Assembly: GCF_004565475.1 (NCBI RefSeq)
Contig: NZ_SRHX01000006.1
Span: 62,001 to 126,000 of the forward strand
Length of the DNA stretch: 64,000 nucleotides
DNA from: Lonepinella koalarum
GTDB taxonomy: Bacteria; Pseudomonadota; Gammaproteobacteria; Enterobacterales; Pasteurellaceae
Direction of reading: 5' to 3'
Below, piece by piece: positions 45,693 to 55,822 of the stretch (the stretch's first letter is position 1; each line of letters opens with the position of its first letter). The notes beneath the pieces are model-generated. The model saw only the letters and a list, made by a program, of their open reading frames with translations, made no database searches and was not told the origin of the DNA. The position numbers and the translations under genes are program-made.

Positions 45693-46892
45693 TTATTCAG
45701 TTGTGTTGCTCACCAATATATCGGTGATCGGGTATTTAAAATAATAAATTAACGAAATCAATAAACGAGTTAAACTGGCTCCGATAAGGGCATAAGCCAA
45801 GCCATATAATTGAAGATCACGTAATAAATAAAATAAAACCACAAATACCACAATAGCAATTAATTGTCGCACAAACAATAAAATCTGTTTGCCAAATAGC
45901 AACATATTTTGTGATAACACCCAAGATAGACCAGCAATAATCGCATTCACAATAAACCAAATTAACACCGGTGCGACTTCTATATATTTAGCACTGAAGA
46001 AAAACGCAATCACTGGTTTGGCTAACAACGGCACTAGAATTAATGCCCCAACGCTAATTAACGCAATCACGACTAACACGGATTTAATTCGATTTAATTT
46101 ATTTAATAAGCCCGAATAATAATAATCCGCCAACATATTAATAAATTTGGTCATTAAACTATCAAAGGCAATACACACCGTGTAAAGACCTAACGTATAA
46201 TGGCCAAGAAAATACACCACCAAAAATTTATCTAAACTGGCAGTGGTCGCCCCAAAGGTTTGTAATACATTTTGCTTAAACCAAGTGGTGAAGAAAAATT
46301 TGCGTTCAATGGAAACTACTCGATTACGTTGGGTGAAATCTTTATCAATTTGATATAAATAAATAAGACAAAAAATAGCCTGAATAGTGCTGTATAAGGT
46401 TAATAAATACAGGGCAATTTGGAGTGGTTGCTCCTGAAATAACAGATAAGTCACGCCATACACCAACACCAATAAAATCGGTTGTTGTAAGGTTAAACGA
46501 CGATAAACGATCATCTTAGGATCAATTTTACTTTTTTCTAGCGTAATGGTTAACACAGCGGTTAATAGCACATTCAGCATAAATAAGCCGTAATAATCCG
46601 TCACATTAAAGAAAAACACGGCGACATTGGCGACCAATACAGCTAAGGCTAAAAATAATAGAAAATAACCTTTCCAATGTGTATATTGGTTATTCCGCAT
46701 ACTCAAAGCAAACGCAAAACCGACTCCCCCAGTGGCAAACGTAGTCACATAAGAAACCGAAGTCACAAACAGCTGATGTACTCCCCGATCTTGTACCGAT
46801 AACAAGCGAGCTAAGATAAAAGAGCTGACTAAAGTCAACCCCATGCTTAATAAAGTAATCGCAATGAGCTTAATAAAATGATTATTTTTCAT
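45693..46892 (-). CDS. Wzx-like polysaccharide flippase
   Basis: 399-residue multi-pass membrane protein (about 12 segments) of the MATE/PST-like oligosaccharide flippase group. It starts NNHFIKLIAITLLSMGLTLVSSFILARLLSVQDRGVHQLF, the classic Wzx N terminus, and TFATGGVGFAFALSMRNNQY follows. It would move lipid-linked sugar repeats across the inner membrane for the Wzy-like protein. It overlaps the upstream gene by 11 bases. No Wzz or initiating sugar-phosphate transferase is in the window. Confidence 0.85.
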   Translation of the reverse strand: MKNNHFIKLIAITLLSMGLTLVSSFILARLLSVQDRGVHQLFVTSVSYVTTFATGGVGFAFALSMRNNQYTHWKGYFLLFLALAVLVANVAVFFFNVTDYYGLFMLNVLLTAVLTITLEKSKIDPKMIVYRRLTLQQPILLVLVYGVTYLLFQEQPLQIALYLLTLYSTIQAIFCLIYLYQIDKDFTQRNRVVSIERKFFFTTWFKQNVLQTFGATTASLDKFLVVYFLGHYTLGLYTVCIAFDSLMTKFINMLADYYYSGLLNKLNRIKSVLVVIALISVGALILVPLLAKPVIAFFFSAKYIEVAPVLIWFIVNAIIAGLSWVLSQNMLLFGKQILLFVRQLIAIVVFVVLFYLLRDLQLYGLAYALIGASLTRLLISLIYYFKYPITDILVSNTTE

Positions 46893-47910
46893 AGAGCGTT
46901 GTGTAATCTATGTCTTTTGTCCATTGCTGATAATAGCCTAAATTTTTCCCATAGGAATTATCACACACTTGATTTGGAATACCCAATAAACAAGAAAAAA
47001 TATGTCCATGTAATCGGCTGGTAATCACATTATCATAGCTTAAAAAAATCCTTTGACAGCGTTCGATCACGTTTAACGCATGTTGATACCATAGATCGTT
47101 AATTTTATTTTTCATAAACGCTAAATGAAATTTATTGGCGATTTTGGAAAAACGACTACACCATAATTCAAATTTCAAATCACTTGGTAATAAAATATCT
47201 TCCCAATCTTTCACGTTATCTAGGTTAGCTAATTGAGCTTGAATTTCTGTTTCAATATAGCTTTTTTCAATATCTTTGCGTAAAAAATAGAGTGTTTTTT
47301 GCACCGCACTTTGGTGCAAACTGCGGTCTTTTTGTGGCAAGTTTCCGTAAAGCTGATGAGCCATATCAGGCGACAAATAACTATTCTTCGAAAAATGGCT
47401 TTGCATTAATTGAAAGGTTTTACTATCACGTGCAAATAAATGCAGATCAGAATGAGAAGAAAATAATTCTGCGGCTACCAACATGGCTTTTTCATCGGAA
47501 AAATGAGCAGTCTGTGGCAATAAAATGATCCGATTATGTGGAAATTCTCGCACAATATCTTCTCGCATCTGTTGAATGAGTGGATACAGATCCCCAAAGT
47601 TTCCACCGCCGTGACACAAAATCGTGGTATTCGGTTGAATATATTTTTTGACTTCATGAATATCGAAAGCCTGCAATGAACGTCTTAAACGAATCTTGAT
47701 GTGATAATCTTTGAAAAATTGTTCCGTGCCAGCATAGATTAATAAATCCCCAACATTTAAATGTAACGGATAATCAAAATACAGCACGTCATTTTTATCA
47801 ATAATTAAGCTGTTAATTTGTTGTAATTTTTGTTTTAATGATTGTAAGACTGCATTCATTCCTAAAGACGTTCCATAGCCGAGTAAAGAGATTAGCAAAT
47901 TGCTTATCAT
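46882..47910 (-). CDS. Polysaccharide pyruvyl transferase family protein
   Basis: About 342 residues in the PF04230-type fold, whose members add pyruvate ketals or act as related transferases on surface polysaccharides. Landmarks are HLNVGDLLIYAGTEQFF, TTILCHGGGNFGDLYPLIQQMRE, RIILLPQTAHF and ITSRLHGHIFSCLLGIP. Start choice is uncertain: 47910 (ATG) is used here, a GTG at 47982 is possible, and an ATG at 47859 also fits. It is the first gene of the six-gene glycan cluster and is divergent from elyC. Confidence 0.82.
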   Translation of the reverse strand: MISNLLISLLGYGTSLGMNAVLQSLKQKLQQINSLIIDKNDVLYFDYPLHLNVGDLLIYAGTEQFFKDYHIKIRLRRSLQAFDIHEVKKYIQPNTTILCHGGGNFGDLYPLIQQMREDIVREFPHNRIILLPQTAHFSDEKAMLVAAELFSSHSDLHLFARDSKTFQLMQSHFSKNSYLSPDMAHQLYGNLPQKDRSLHQSAVQKTLYFLRKDIEKSYIETEIQAQLANLDNVKDWEDILLPSDLKFELWCSRFSKIANKFHLAFMKNKINDLWYQHALNVIERCQRIFLSYDNVITSRLHGHIFSCLLGIPNQVCDNSYGKNLGYYQQWTKDIDYTTLYEK

Positions 47911-48002
47911 AGCATTTTTCAAGGGCTTTGACAGCGTTTTAATGATTGAGTTTCGTTTAATTTTCGGGAATAATAACCGCACTTTTTATTGAGAAAAATA
48001 CT

Positions 48003-48749
48003 ATGTTTGAACTAACCAAATTGATTACTGCCCTCATCTTACCGCCAGCCAATGTGATTATGCTGGCGATTTTTGCTTTATTTTGCCTATTATTTCGTTG
48101 TCCTAAATTGGCTTTTTTTAGTGCCTTATTGGCTATCGGCATTTTATACATCGTGAGCTTGCCTTATACTTCACAAAAATTCAGTGATAGCTTAATTGTC
48201 GAAGATAACCTAAGTGTAGAAGATTATCGTCAAGCTCAAGCCATTGTAGTATTAGGCGGTGGGTTGCGTGATAGCAGTGAATTGTATAATAGTTTAACGG
48301 TACCGGGTTTAGTCTTAGAACGTATGCGATATGCCACCTATTTACATAAAGAAACCGAACTACCAATTTTAGTCACGGGAGCCAGTCCAAATGGTAATTC
48401 CGAAGCCAAGGTCATGGCACAAGAATTTTTTACTTTTTTCGGTGTGCAACCAAAATGGCTAGAAGGAAAAGCGTTAAATACAGCGGAAAATGCAAAATAT
48501 AGCCAAGAAATTCTTGAGCGTGAAGGCATTTCAAAAATTATTTTAATCACTAATCAATGGCATATGCAACGTGCTAAATTATTATTTGAAAAAGCGGGGT
48601 TTAGCGTATTTCCAGCCAGCGTAGGGAATGGTGTCACCCCAGAAAGCTATGATTTAAACTATATGCACTTTATTCCACAAGCTGGAGCGATTGGTGCCAA
48701 TATGCAATTATTAAAAGAATGGCTCGGCTACTGGAAAGAGAAATTTTAA
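48003..48749 (+). CDS. elyC: Envelope biogenesis factor ElyC (DUF218)
   Basis: 248-residue membrane protein with two N-terminal segments (about 10-55) and a periplasmic DUF218 domain: [52 protein letters not shown] and [21 protein letters not shown]. In E. coli ElyC is needed for peptidoglycan assembly at low temperature and for envelope integrity; SanA and YdcF are relatives. It is one base ahead of znuC, so it shares a transcript with the zinc transporter genes, and the region upstream is divergent from the glycan cluster. Confidence 0.9.
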   Translation: MFELTKLITALILPPANVIMLAIFALFCLLFRCPKLAFFSALLAIGILYIVSLPYTSQKFSDSLIVEDNLSVEDYRQAQAIVVLGGGLRDSSELYNSLTVPGLVLERMRYATYLHKETELPILVTGASPNGNSEAKVMAQEFFTFFGVQPKWLEGKALNTAENAKYSQEILEREGISKIILITNQWHMQRAKLLFEKAGFSVFPASVGNGVTPESYDLNYMHFIPQAGAIGANMQLLKEWLGYWKEKF

Positions 48750-48750
48750 T

Positions 48751-49545
48751 ATGAAAATCAAATCCATTCAGTTGCCTAAACAACCATTGGTAGCGTTAAA
48801 TAATATTAATGTGACATTCTTCCAAAAAGTTGCGTTGCAAAATATTAATTTACGCATTTATCCGAACTCAGTGATGACTATTGTGGGACCGAACGGTGGA
48901 GGTAAATCCACTTTATTAAAGGTATTACTGAAATTATTAACGCCGACTAGTGGTGATGTGGTTTATAGTAAAAATCTACGTATTGGCTATGTGCCACAAA
49001 AAATCCATTTAGATCCAAGTTTGCCCATAACAGTGGAAAAATTTTTATCGTTGAAAAAAGGCATTACCAAAAACGATATGCAACAGGCGTTGGAATTGCT
49101 GTCAGTTTCGCATTTAATCAAAAATAGTATGCAAAAGCTGTCTGGTGGTGAAATGCAACGGGTGTTGATAGCTCGTGCGATTTTGAATAAACCCAATTTG
49201 TTAGTGCTAGATGAACCTACTCAAGGTGTCGATATTAACGGTCAAGTAGAACTGTATCAGCTGATTAAACAAACAAGAGAAAAATTAAATTGTGCCATTC
49301 TCATGGTTTCTCATGATTTACATATCGTGATGGCGGATACCAATGAAGTCTTATGCGTTAATCATCATATTTGTTGTGCTGGCACACCTGAAGCCGTGTC
49401 TAATGATCCGAAATTTATTCATTTTTTTGGTGATCAATTTGCTAAAAATATTGCCGTTTATACGCATCATCACAACCACCAACACAATATTCACGGTGAT
49501 GTCTGTTGTCAGGATGATCAGACTTGTGCAGAACATAAAAATTAA
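48751..49545 (+). CDS. znuC: Zinc ABC transporter ATP-binding protein ZnuC
   Basis: ATPase of the high-affinity zinc importer. The 264-residue protein has Walker [16 protein letters not shown], signature [17 protein letters not shown], Walker [13 protein letters not shown] and [12 protein letters not shown]. The C-terminal tail is rich in His and Cys (about 230-264, [15 protein letters not shown]...), likely a zinc-binding or sensing extension. It couples to znuB eight bases downstream. The periplasmic binding protein znuA is not in this window. A Zur site was not evident by eye. Confidence 0.94.
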   Translation: MKIKSIQLPKQPLVALNNINVTFFQKVALQNINLRIYPNSVMTIVGPNGGGKSTLLKVLLKLLTPTSGDVVYSKNLRIGYVPQKIHLDPSLPITVEKFLSLKKGITKNDMQQALELLSVSHLIKNSMQKLSGGEMQRVLIARAILNKPNLLVLDEPTQGVDINGQVELYQLIKQTREKLNCAILMVSHDLHIVMADTNEVLCVNHHICCAGTPEAVSNDPKFIHFFGDQFAKNIAVYTHHHNHQHNIHGDVCCQDDQTCAEHKN

Positions 49546-49553
49546 GGAAAGAT

Positions 49554-50339
49554 ATGTTTGAAATTATTTTCCCAGCTTGGCTTGCTGGTATTTTGTTGTC
49601 ATTTATTACTGCACCTTTAGGGGCTTTTGTAGTGTGGCGAAAAATGGCCTATTTTGGTGATACCCTTGCTCATTCTGCCCTACTTGGTGTGGCATTGGGG
49701 ATTTTCTTACAAATTAATCCGTATATTGCGATTTTAATTCTCACCCTGATTTTAGCCATTACAATGGTTTGGTTAGAAAATAATACCCAATTTTCGGTGG
49801 ATACTTTACTCGGTATTATTGCTCATAGCTGTCTTTCCCTTGGTGTGATTACCGTACAATTATTACAAAATGTACGTGTAGATTTAATGGGGTATTTGTT
49901 TGGTGATTTACTGGCAGTCAACTTTGATGATCTCATTTATATTGGGGTTGGCGTTGTTGTGGTATTAAGTCTGTTACTCTATTTTTGGCGACCACTGATT
50001 TCAACCACTGTTAGCCCTGAACTAGCTCAAGTGGAAGGTATTAATGTAAAAAGAATGCGATTTATTTTAATGATTTTAACCGCACTTACTATTGCGTTAA
50101 GTATGACATTTGTCGGGGCATTAATAATTACTTCATTATTGATTATTCCAGCCGCCACCGCCAGACGTTTTGCTCGTACACCAGAAAGCATGGCAATGAT
50201 TGCGGTAATCATTAGTATAATTGCGGTAAGTTTAGGGTTAACACTTTCTGCATTGTATAACACTGCTTCTGGACCATCGGTAGTGGTTGCATCAAGTGTA
50301 CTGTTTTTATTTTCACTACTTAAAAAAGAAAACAGTTAA
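49554..50339 (+). CDS. znuB: Zinc ABC transporter permease ZnuB
   Basis: 261-residue inner-membrane permease with about eight segments. Family landmarks are FITAPLGAFVVWRKMAYFGDTLAHSALLGVALG, LLGIIAHSCLSLGVITVQ and TTVSPELAQVEGINVKRMRF. It works with ZnuC and a separately encoded ZnuA to import zinc. It is the last gene of elyC-znuC-znuB and is followed by a hairpin element at 50388-50461. Confidence 0.95.
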   Translation: MFEIIFPAWLAGILLSFITAPLGAFVVWRKMAYFGDTLAHSALLGVALGIFLQINPYIAILILTLILAITMVWLENNTQFSVDTLLGIIAHSCLSLGVITVQLLQNVRVDLMGYLFGDLLAVNFDDLIYIGVGVVVVLSLLLYFWRPLISTTVSPELAQVEGINVKRMRFILMILTALTIALSMTFVGALIITSLLIIPAATARRFARTPESMAMIAVIISIIAVSLGLTLSALYNTASGPSVVVASSVLFLFSLLKKENS

Positions 50340-50387
50340 ACCCATTAAAATTTATATGATAGAATTCGCTTATTTATCACTTTATTT

Positions 50388-50461
50388 GTAAGGGCGAATC
50401 GGTATATTTGCCCGAAAATCACGCTCCGTTTTCAGCGGCGGACACATTGGTCCGCCCTTAC
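50388..50461. repeat. Inverted-repeat element related to copies 1 and 2 (diverged)
   Basis: GTAAGGGCG (50388-50396) and CGCCCTTAC (50453-50461) are the outer pair. Inside, GGGCGAATCGG...TTTGCCC and GGCGGAC...GTCCGCC form two further hairpins. The end motif differs from the TGTAGGGGCG ends of copies 1 and 2 by one base, but the architecture is the same. It lies between znuB and mrcB and ends 25 bases before the mrcB start. Confidence 0.75.
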
Positions 50462-50486
50462 GATGCTAGGATCTATTAGGATTAAT

Positions 50487-52823
50487 ATGTCAACGAACCA
50501 AGAAACTGATTCAACCAAAAAGACGTCTATTCCATTTTCTCAACGGCACAAATGGAAATTATTTTTTGCCAAAGCTATTTTTAGCCTAGGTACGTTGGTA
50601 GTTTTTTATGGGGCTTATTTAGACTGGCAAATTCGTTCCAAAATGGATGGACAAATTTGGCGTTTACCTGCCGAAGTATATAGCCGTATTGAAAGTGTTC
50701 GTTTGCAAGATAATCTCACCCTAAATGATGTTACACAATTATTACTCAATAACGATTATCGTCAAACCAGCTTTGTGGCAGCCCCTGGGGATTTTAAAAT
50801 TGAAAATGATACTATCGTGTTATTACGTCGATCATTTCCGTTTCCTGATAAAATGGAACCACAACGGGTGATTCGTTTACGCTTTAGTGATGAGAAATTA
50901 ACGGTTATTGAAGATTTAGTCAATCAAGTGACGATTGATGAATTTCGTTTAGCCCCCAAATTAGTGGCAATGTTGCAATCTGATAATGAAGAACGCCTAG
51001 CCATTCCATTACAAAATTATCCACGACTACTGATTGATACCCTAATTTTAACCGAAGATCGCCGTTTTTATGCACATCAAGGTGTCAGTCTTATCAGTAT
51101 TGCTCGTGCTATGATCAGCAATATTCGTGCGGGTCAAACTGTACAAGGTGGAAGTACCCTAACGCAACAACTGGTCAAAAATTTATTTTTAACTAATGAA
51201 CGTTCGATTACACGTAAAATTAACGAAGCCTTAATGGCTATTATGTTGGATTTACGCTACGACAAAAACACTATTTTAGAAACCTATCTTAATGAAATTT
51301 ATCTTGGTCAAAATGGTGACACCCAAATTCACGGTTTTGAGCTGGCGAGCCATTTCTTTTTTGGTCGTCCAGTGCGAGAAATCAGCTTAGATCAAATAGC
51401 CTTATTAGTCGGCATGGTGAAAGGTCCATCATTGTATAATCCTTGGCGTAATCCAACTAATGCGAAAGAACGTCGTAATGTTGTGTTAGGCTTAATGTTA
51501 GAACATAAAATGATCGACCAAGAATTATTTGATCTGTTAAGCCAACGTCCATTAGGTGTACAAGAAAAAGGCTCGGTTACTCGCCCCTATCCTGCATTTA
51601 TTCAAACATTGCAAGCTGAATTACGCCAAAATTTGGGAGAAAATAAATCCTCCAGTTTATTGGGGGCAAGAATCTTCACAACCCTTGATGTTAAACAACA
51701 AGCTTACGCTGAACAAGCGGTTGTGGACGCTACACAAAAATTACAGTTGAAAGTGAAAAATCCACATTTACAATCTGCAATGGTCATCGCAAATTATCAA
51801 AAAGGTGAAATTAGAGCCATTGTTGGCGGATTACAAACCCAGTATGCTGGCTTTAACCGTGCATTTATGGCAAAACGTCAAATCGGTTCTTTAGTTAAAC
51901 CTTCCATTTATTTAACCGCACTTTCCGATCCTGATCGGTTTAGACTGAACAGTCCGATTAATAACCAACCAATTACTATTAATATAAAAGGTAGCCCTCC
52001 TTGGCAACCCAAAAACTATGATCGTAAATATAGCGGATCAGTGTTATTAATGGATGCGTTAACTCGTTCGCTGAATATTCCAACGGTCAATATTGGCATG
52101 AAAGTAGGATTAACCAAAGTGATTGAGACCCAGCAAGCGATGGGTTGGGATCAGGTTTCGATTCCCAAAGTCCCCGCTATGTTATTAGGTTCCTATAGCA
52201 TTTCTCCCTATGATGTAACAAAATTATTCCAAGTGATCGCAAATAATGGTGGCAAAATCCCATTAAGCACGATTAACACTATTACTGACCGTAAAGGTGA
52301 AGTAATTTACCAACATCAAACTGAACCAGAACAAGTCGTACCAAGTCAAGCGGCAGTACAAACCTTATATGCGATGCAACAAGTGGTAGAACGTGGCACG
52401 GCTCGCAGTTTACAAAATAATTTTGCCAACTTACATCTTGCCGGAAAAACAGGCACAACCAATGATGCTCGTGATACTTGGTATGTGGGTATTGATGGAG
52501 AAAACGTAGCAACCGTTTGGTTAGGACGTGACAACAATGGCGAAACGGGTTTAACTGGCGCAAGTGGTGCATTGGAAATTTATAAAAATTACTTACAACG
52601 TGCCGAAGTCAGCCCATTAGAACTGAAAAAAGTAGATGAAATTAAATGGGTAGGGATTAATAGCTATGGTAGTTGGAACTGTTACAGCCCTGTGCGGAAT
52701 ATCCCTGTTTGGGTAAATAAAGGGCAGGATTTCTGTGCTTCATCAACCATAGATCCAACCATCTTACTATCGCCCCCACGTAAAACGCCTGCACCTGTTG
52801 AAGATGCCAAACCTGCTGGTTAA
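50487..52823 (+). CDS. mrcB: Penicillin-binding protein 1b (bifunctional class A PBP)
   Basis: Inner-membrane peptidoglycan synthase of about 778 residues. One N-terminal membrane segment (about 28-48) is followed by a UB2H-like region, then the GT51 transglycosylase with ILTEDRRFYAHQGVS and QTVQGGSTLTQQLVKNLFLTNERS. The transpeptidase has the SxxK Ser in QIGSLVKPSIYL, the SxN motif in TRSLNIPT and KTG in LAGKTGTTNDARDTW. The start MSTNQETD at 50487 is preceded by AGGAT; an upstream in-frame Met at 50463 was rejected. Confidence 0.95.
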   Translation: MSTNQETDSTKKTSIPFSQRHKWKLFFAKAIFSLGTLVVFYGAYLDWQIRSKMDGQIWRLPAEVYSRIESVRLQDNLTLNDVTQLLLNNDYRQTSFVAAPGDFKIENDTIVLLRRSFPFPDKMEPQRVIRLRFSDEKLTVIEDLVNQVTIDEFRLAPKLVAMLQSDNEERLAIPLQNYPRLLIDTLILTEDRRFYAHQGVSLISIARAMISNIRAGQTVQGGSTLTQQLVKNLFLTNERSITRKINEALMAIMLDLRYDKNTILETYLNEIYLGQNGDTQIHGFELASHFFFGRPVREISLDQIALLVGMVKGPSLYNPWRNPTNAKERRNVVLGLMLEHKMIDQELFDLLSQRPLGVQEKGSVTRPYPAFIQTLQAELRQNLGENKSSSLLGARIFTTLDVKQQAYAEQAVVDATQKLQLKVKNPHLQSAMVIANYQKGEIRAIVGGLQTQYAGFNRAFMAKRQIGSLVKPSIYLTALSDPDRFRLNSPINNQPITINIKGSPPWQPKNYDRKYSGSVLLMDALTRSLNIPTVNIGMKVGLTKVIETQQAMGWDQVSIPKVPAMLLGSYSISPYDVTKLFQVIANNGGKIPLSTINTITDRKGEVIYQHQTEPEQVVPSQAAVQTLYAMQQVVERGTARSLQNNFANLHLAGKTGTTNDARDTWYVGIDGENVATVWLGRDNNGETGLTGASGALEIYKNYLQRAEVSPLELKKVDEIKWVGINSYGSWNCYSPVRNIPVWVNKGQDFCASSTIDPTILLSPPRKTPAPVEDAKPAG

Positions 52824-52838
52824 ATAATTGCGAACAAA

Positions 52839-52888
52839 AAAGTGCGGGGTATTTTGATTGAAAAATCATCAAAAATCCACCGCACTTT
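52839..52888. terminator. Long hairpin between mrcB and ghxP
   Basis: AAAGTGCGGGG at 52839 pairs with CACCGCACTTT ending at 52888, and a nested ATTTTGAT...ATCATCAAAAA stem lies inside. Convergent genes flank it. One arm carries a full uptake signal. Confidence 0.7.
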
Positions 52889-52906
52889 ATGCCAATTAGC
52901 TAAAAA

Positions 52907-54220
52907 CTAAATTGCCCAACCACAAGCATAAAATGCCACTAAAGCAATTGCAATTAACACCGTGCCAATATTGAGTTTATTGAACTCACCAGATACTACT
53001 CGACCGATCACCAACGCAGCAAAACCAAGCATAATCCCTGTCACGATATTGGCGGTTAACACAATAAATACCGCACAAATTAAACCGCTCATGGCACCGA
53101 CAAAATCAGTAAAATCTAATTTACTCACATTACTTAACATTAACAAACCCACATACATTAAAGCTGGAGCCGTTGCATAGTTCGGCACTAAAAAAGCTAA
53201 CGGTTGGAAAAATAACATTAATAGGAATAATACGCCGACCACAATGGCGGTGATCCCCGTTTTTCCGCCAGCCGCTGTTCCCGCCGCCGATTCAATATAG
53301 ACTGCCGCAGGTGCGGTACCGAAAATACCCGAGAATAAACTACTCACAGAATCCGATGTTAACGCTTTACCGCCATTAATAATTTGTCCGTCTTTATCTA
53401 ACAAATTGCCTTGCCCTGCTACCGCGCGAATGGTTCCAGTAGCATCAAATACCGCCGTCATCACCAAGGCAAAAACCACGGGTAAAATCGCAGGTTGCAA
53501 TGCACCCATAATATCTAATTGTAAAAATAAAGACTGTTCGCCAAAACTCGGCATTTTAAACACATCACCTGAAAATTTCACATTCGGATCGAAAATTAAG
53601 CCGATAATAGTAATCGCAATAATCACCCAAAGGATTGCACCTTTCACTTTCATTTTCTCTAAGCCAACAATCAACGCCAAACCGATTAATGACATCAAGA
53701 CAGGGAAAGAAGTAAATTCACCTAATTTAACTAAGGTACCGTTTGGATTGGATACCACAATGCCTACACCGCTCGTCGCAATTAAGAGTAAAAATAAACC
53801 AATACCAATCCCTGCACCATGAGCAATACTGGACGGCAGATTACGTAAAATCCAAGAACGAATGCCTGTGGCAGAAATTAAAGTAAACACTGCCCCCATG
53901 AGGAATACTGCTCCCAAAGCAACAGGAATACTCACCTGCTGCCCGATAACCAAACTAAATGCCGTAAATGCGGTTAATGAAATAGCACAACCAATCGCCA
54001 TTGGTGCATTTGCCCATAAACCAATTAAGATTGAACCTAAACCAGAAACTAAACAGGTGGCAATAAATACACTTTCTGCGGGAAAACCAGCTTGACTAAG
54101 CATATTTGGCACCACAATAACCGAGTAAACCATTGCCAAAAAGGTGGTAAGCCCAGCGGTAATTTCTTGACGAATATTTGAACCACGAGCAGAAAGCTCG
54201 AACTGTTGTTCTAAAGACAT
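52907..54220 (-). CDS. ghxP: Guanine/hypoxanthine permease (GhxP-type, NCS2)
   Basis: 437-residue purine:proton symporter of the inner membrane, with about 13-14 segments. It is highly similar to E. coli GhxP (YjcD): [101 protein letters not shown] and [21 protein letters not shown]-like C terminus. A PurR-box-like site (54279-54294) lies upstream. It is distinct from the adenine-type permease at 21032. Confidence 0.93.
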   Translation of the reverse strand: MSLEQQFELSARGSNIRQEITAGLTTFLAMVYSVIVVPNMLSQAGFPAESVFIATCLVSGLGSILIGLWANAPMAIGCAISLTAFTAFSLVIGQQVSIPVALGAVFLMGAVFTLISATGIRSWILRNLPSSIAHGAGIGIGLFLLLIATSGVGIVVSNPNGTLVKLGEFTSFPVLMSLIGLALIVGLEKMKVKGAILWVIIAITIIGLIFDPNVKFSGDVFKMPSFGEQSLFLQLDIMGALQPAILPVVFALVMTAVFDATGTIRAVAGQGNLLDKDGQIINGGKALTSDSVSSLFSGIFGTAPAAVYIESAAGTAAGGKTGITAIVVGVLFLLMLFFQPLAFLVPNYATAPALMYVGLLMLSNVSKLDFTDFVGAMSGLICAVFIVLTANIVTGIMLGFAALVIGRVVSGEFNKLNIGTVLIAIALVAFYACGWAI

Positions 54221-54278
54221 AAAACTTCCTAAATGAGTTAAGTTGGAAAGAAGCGTATTCTACCTGAAAGCACAAAAT

Positions 54279-54294
54279 AGTAAACGTTTGCAGA
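54279..54294 (-). promoter_or_regulatory. PurR-box-like operator upstream of ghxP
   Basis: AGTAAACGTTTGCAGA closely matches the PurR consensus ACGCAAACGTTTGCGT in its central AAACGTTTGC. It lies about 60 bases before the ghxP start. E. coli purine permease genes are known PurR targets, so repression by purines is expected. Confidence 0.65.
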
Positions 54295-54430
54295 AAATAT
54301 TTTTATCTTTAAACTAAGTGGGTTATATCCTAGCAAAATTATAGCTTCTATTGATGTGTTAAATATTTCCCCCAATTAAACCGCACTTTCTTGTTATTTC
54401 TATAAAGAAAACGTAAAAAGATTAAAACGG

Positions 54431-54448
54431 CGTAAATTTTTAATTACA
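54431..54448 (+). promoter_or_regulatory. TyrR-box-like site upstream of tyrP-like gene
   Basis: CGTAAA-TTTTTA-ATTACA resembles the TyrR consensus TGTAAA-N6-TTTACA (two mismatches) and the aroG boxes in this window. It lies 72 bases before the permease ATG. tyrP is TyrR-controlled in E. coli. An AT-rich setting makes chance matches possible. No other feature was seen in 54295-54519. Confidence 0.45.
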
Positions 54449-54519
54449 AAAATAAAAATTATCGTTAGAATGGCGATACTTTTTTATCATTTATTCTTTA
54501 TTTAACTAAGGAACGCTGT

Positions 54520-55725
54520 ATGAGAAATAAAACCTTTGGTAGTGCATTAATTGTTGCGGGTACAACAATCGGTGCGGGTATGGTGTCAATGCCATTAACA
54601 TCAGCTGGAATGGGCTTTGGCTATACCGTCGCATTGTTAGTGATGCTTTGGATATTATTATGTTATAGTGCGTTGCTATTTGTGGAAGTATATCAAAAAG
54701 CCGAACGCCAAGATGCAGGAATCGCGACCCTAGCCGAACAATATTTTGGGATGACTGGTCGAGTGTTAGCCACTTTAGCATTAGTTATTTTTATGTACGC
54801 CATTCTCACCGTTTATGTATTAATGAGTAGCGATTTAATCTCCACCGTATTACCTGCTTTAACCGAATATGGGACGGCGATTTCAGTTATCTTTACGATA
54901 TTTTTTGCGATTTTTATTATTGCCGGTACAGGACATGTTGATATTGCCACTCGCTTACTATTTATTGCCAAATTAGCCGCATTTGTCGTGTTATTATTCC
55001 TCATGCTCCCTAAAGTGACGATGGATAATCTGATGGCAATCCCATTAGATAAAGCATTATTAATTTCGGCTAGTCCATTTTTCTTTACTTCTTTTGGTTT
55101 CCATGTGGTCATTCCAAGTATCAACCGATATTTAGAAGGCAATGTTGCCCGTTTAAGAACCTCTATTATTGTGGGAACAGGGTTGCCTTTAGCACTCTAT
55201 ATTATGTGGCAAATGTCAACTCACGGTGTGTTGACACAATCTGAATTTGTGCAAATTCTTAATCAAGAACCCACATTAGGCGGATTAATCAAAGCGGTAA
55301 CACATATCACGGGTAGCCATTTTATCGGTTGGTCGGTACGTTTATTTTCATTATTTGCCTTGATCACATCTTTCTTAGGCGTTGCACTCGCCTTATTTGA
55401 TTGCTTAGATGATCTGCTAAAGCGCATAAAAATTAGATCTAACCGTCTATCGTTAGGCTTATTAACCTTTATACCCGTGTTATTCTTCGCTTTGTTCTAT
55501 AATGATTTCTTATCCGTATTAGCTTTTGCTGGACAAATGTTTACTTTCTATGGTTTAGTGTTGCCAGTGGGTATGGCGTGGCGTGCAAGAAAACGTTATC
55601 CAGAAATGCCTTATCGAGTCATCGGTGGCAACATTTCTTTACTGATTGCTTTACTACTTGGTGTGTTAATTATTAATGTGCCATTCTTAATTCAGGCAGG
55701 TTATTTACCGAATGTCATCGGTTAG
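54520..55725 (+). CDS. tyrP: Aromatic amino acid permease, TyrP-like
   Basis: 401-residue inner-membrane transporter of the HAAAP family (tyrosine/tryptophan-specific), about 11 segments. The start MRNKTFGSALIVAGTTIGAGMVSMPLTSAGMGFG is almost identical in pattern to TyrP and Mtr. It is closest in feel to the tyrosine permeases of H. influenzae (two copies there). Mtr (tryptophan) remains possible. A TyrR-like box upstream and the tyrA-aroG boxes elsewhere support a tyrosine link. It ends in a shared terminator with the fructokinase gene. Confidence 0.88.
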   Translation: MRNKTFGSALIVAGTTIGAGMVSMPLTSAGMGFGYTVALLVMLWILLCYSALLFVEVYQKAERQDAGIATLAEQYFGMTGRVLATLALVIFMYAILTVYVLMSSDLISTVLPALTEYGTAISVIFTIFFAIFIIAGTGHVDIATRLLFIAKLAAFVVLLFLMLPKVTMDNLMAIPLDKALLISASPFFFTSFGFHVVIPSINRYLEGNVARLRTSIIVGTGLPLALYIMWQMSTHGVLTQSEFVQILNQEPTLGGLIKAVTHITGSHFIGWSVRLFSLFALITSFLGVALALFDCLDDLLKRIKIRSNRLSLGLLTFIPVLFFALFYNDFLSVLAFAGQMFTFYGLVLPVGMAWRARKRYPEMPYRVIGGNISLLIALLLGVLIINVPFLIQAGYLPNVIG

Positions 55726-55766
55726 CATGAAATCTAGGTGTATGACAATGCACCTTTGAATAGTAT

Positions 55767-55805
55767 AAGTGCAGTGAAAAATAATGATTTTTTCACCGCA
55801 CTTTT
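55767..55805. terminator. Bidirectional terminator between tyrP and the fructokinase gene
   Basis: AAGTGCAGTGAAAAAT (from 55767) pairs with ATTTTTTCACCGCACTT (to 55803), one mismatch. The right arm is a full uptake signal; convergent genes flank it. Confidence 0.8.
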
Positions 55806-55822
55806 GTCTATGATGCCTGATC

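Noticed and set aside
45693-46892. Phase-variable simple repeats in the glycan cluster
   Set aside because: Tetranucleotide tracts as in H. influenzae lic genes were looked for in the cluster and not seen.
53406-53822. Plus-strand frame of 138 codons inside ghxP
   Set aside because: Lys/Pro/Thr-rich antisense of a membrane protein gene; typical shadow frame.
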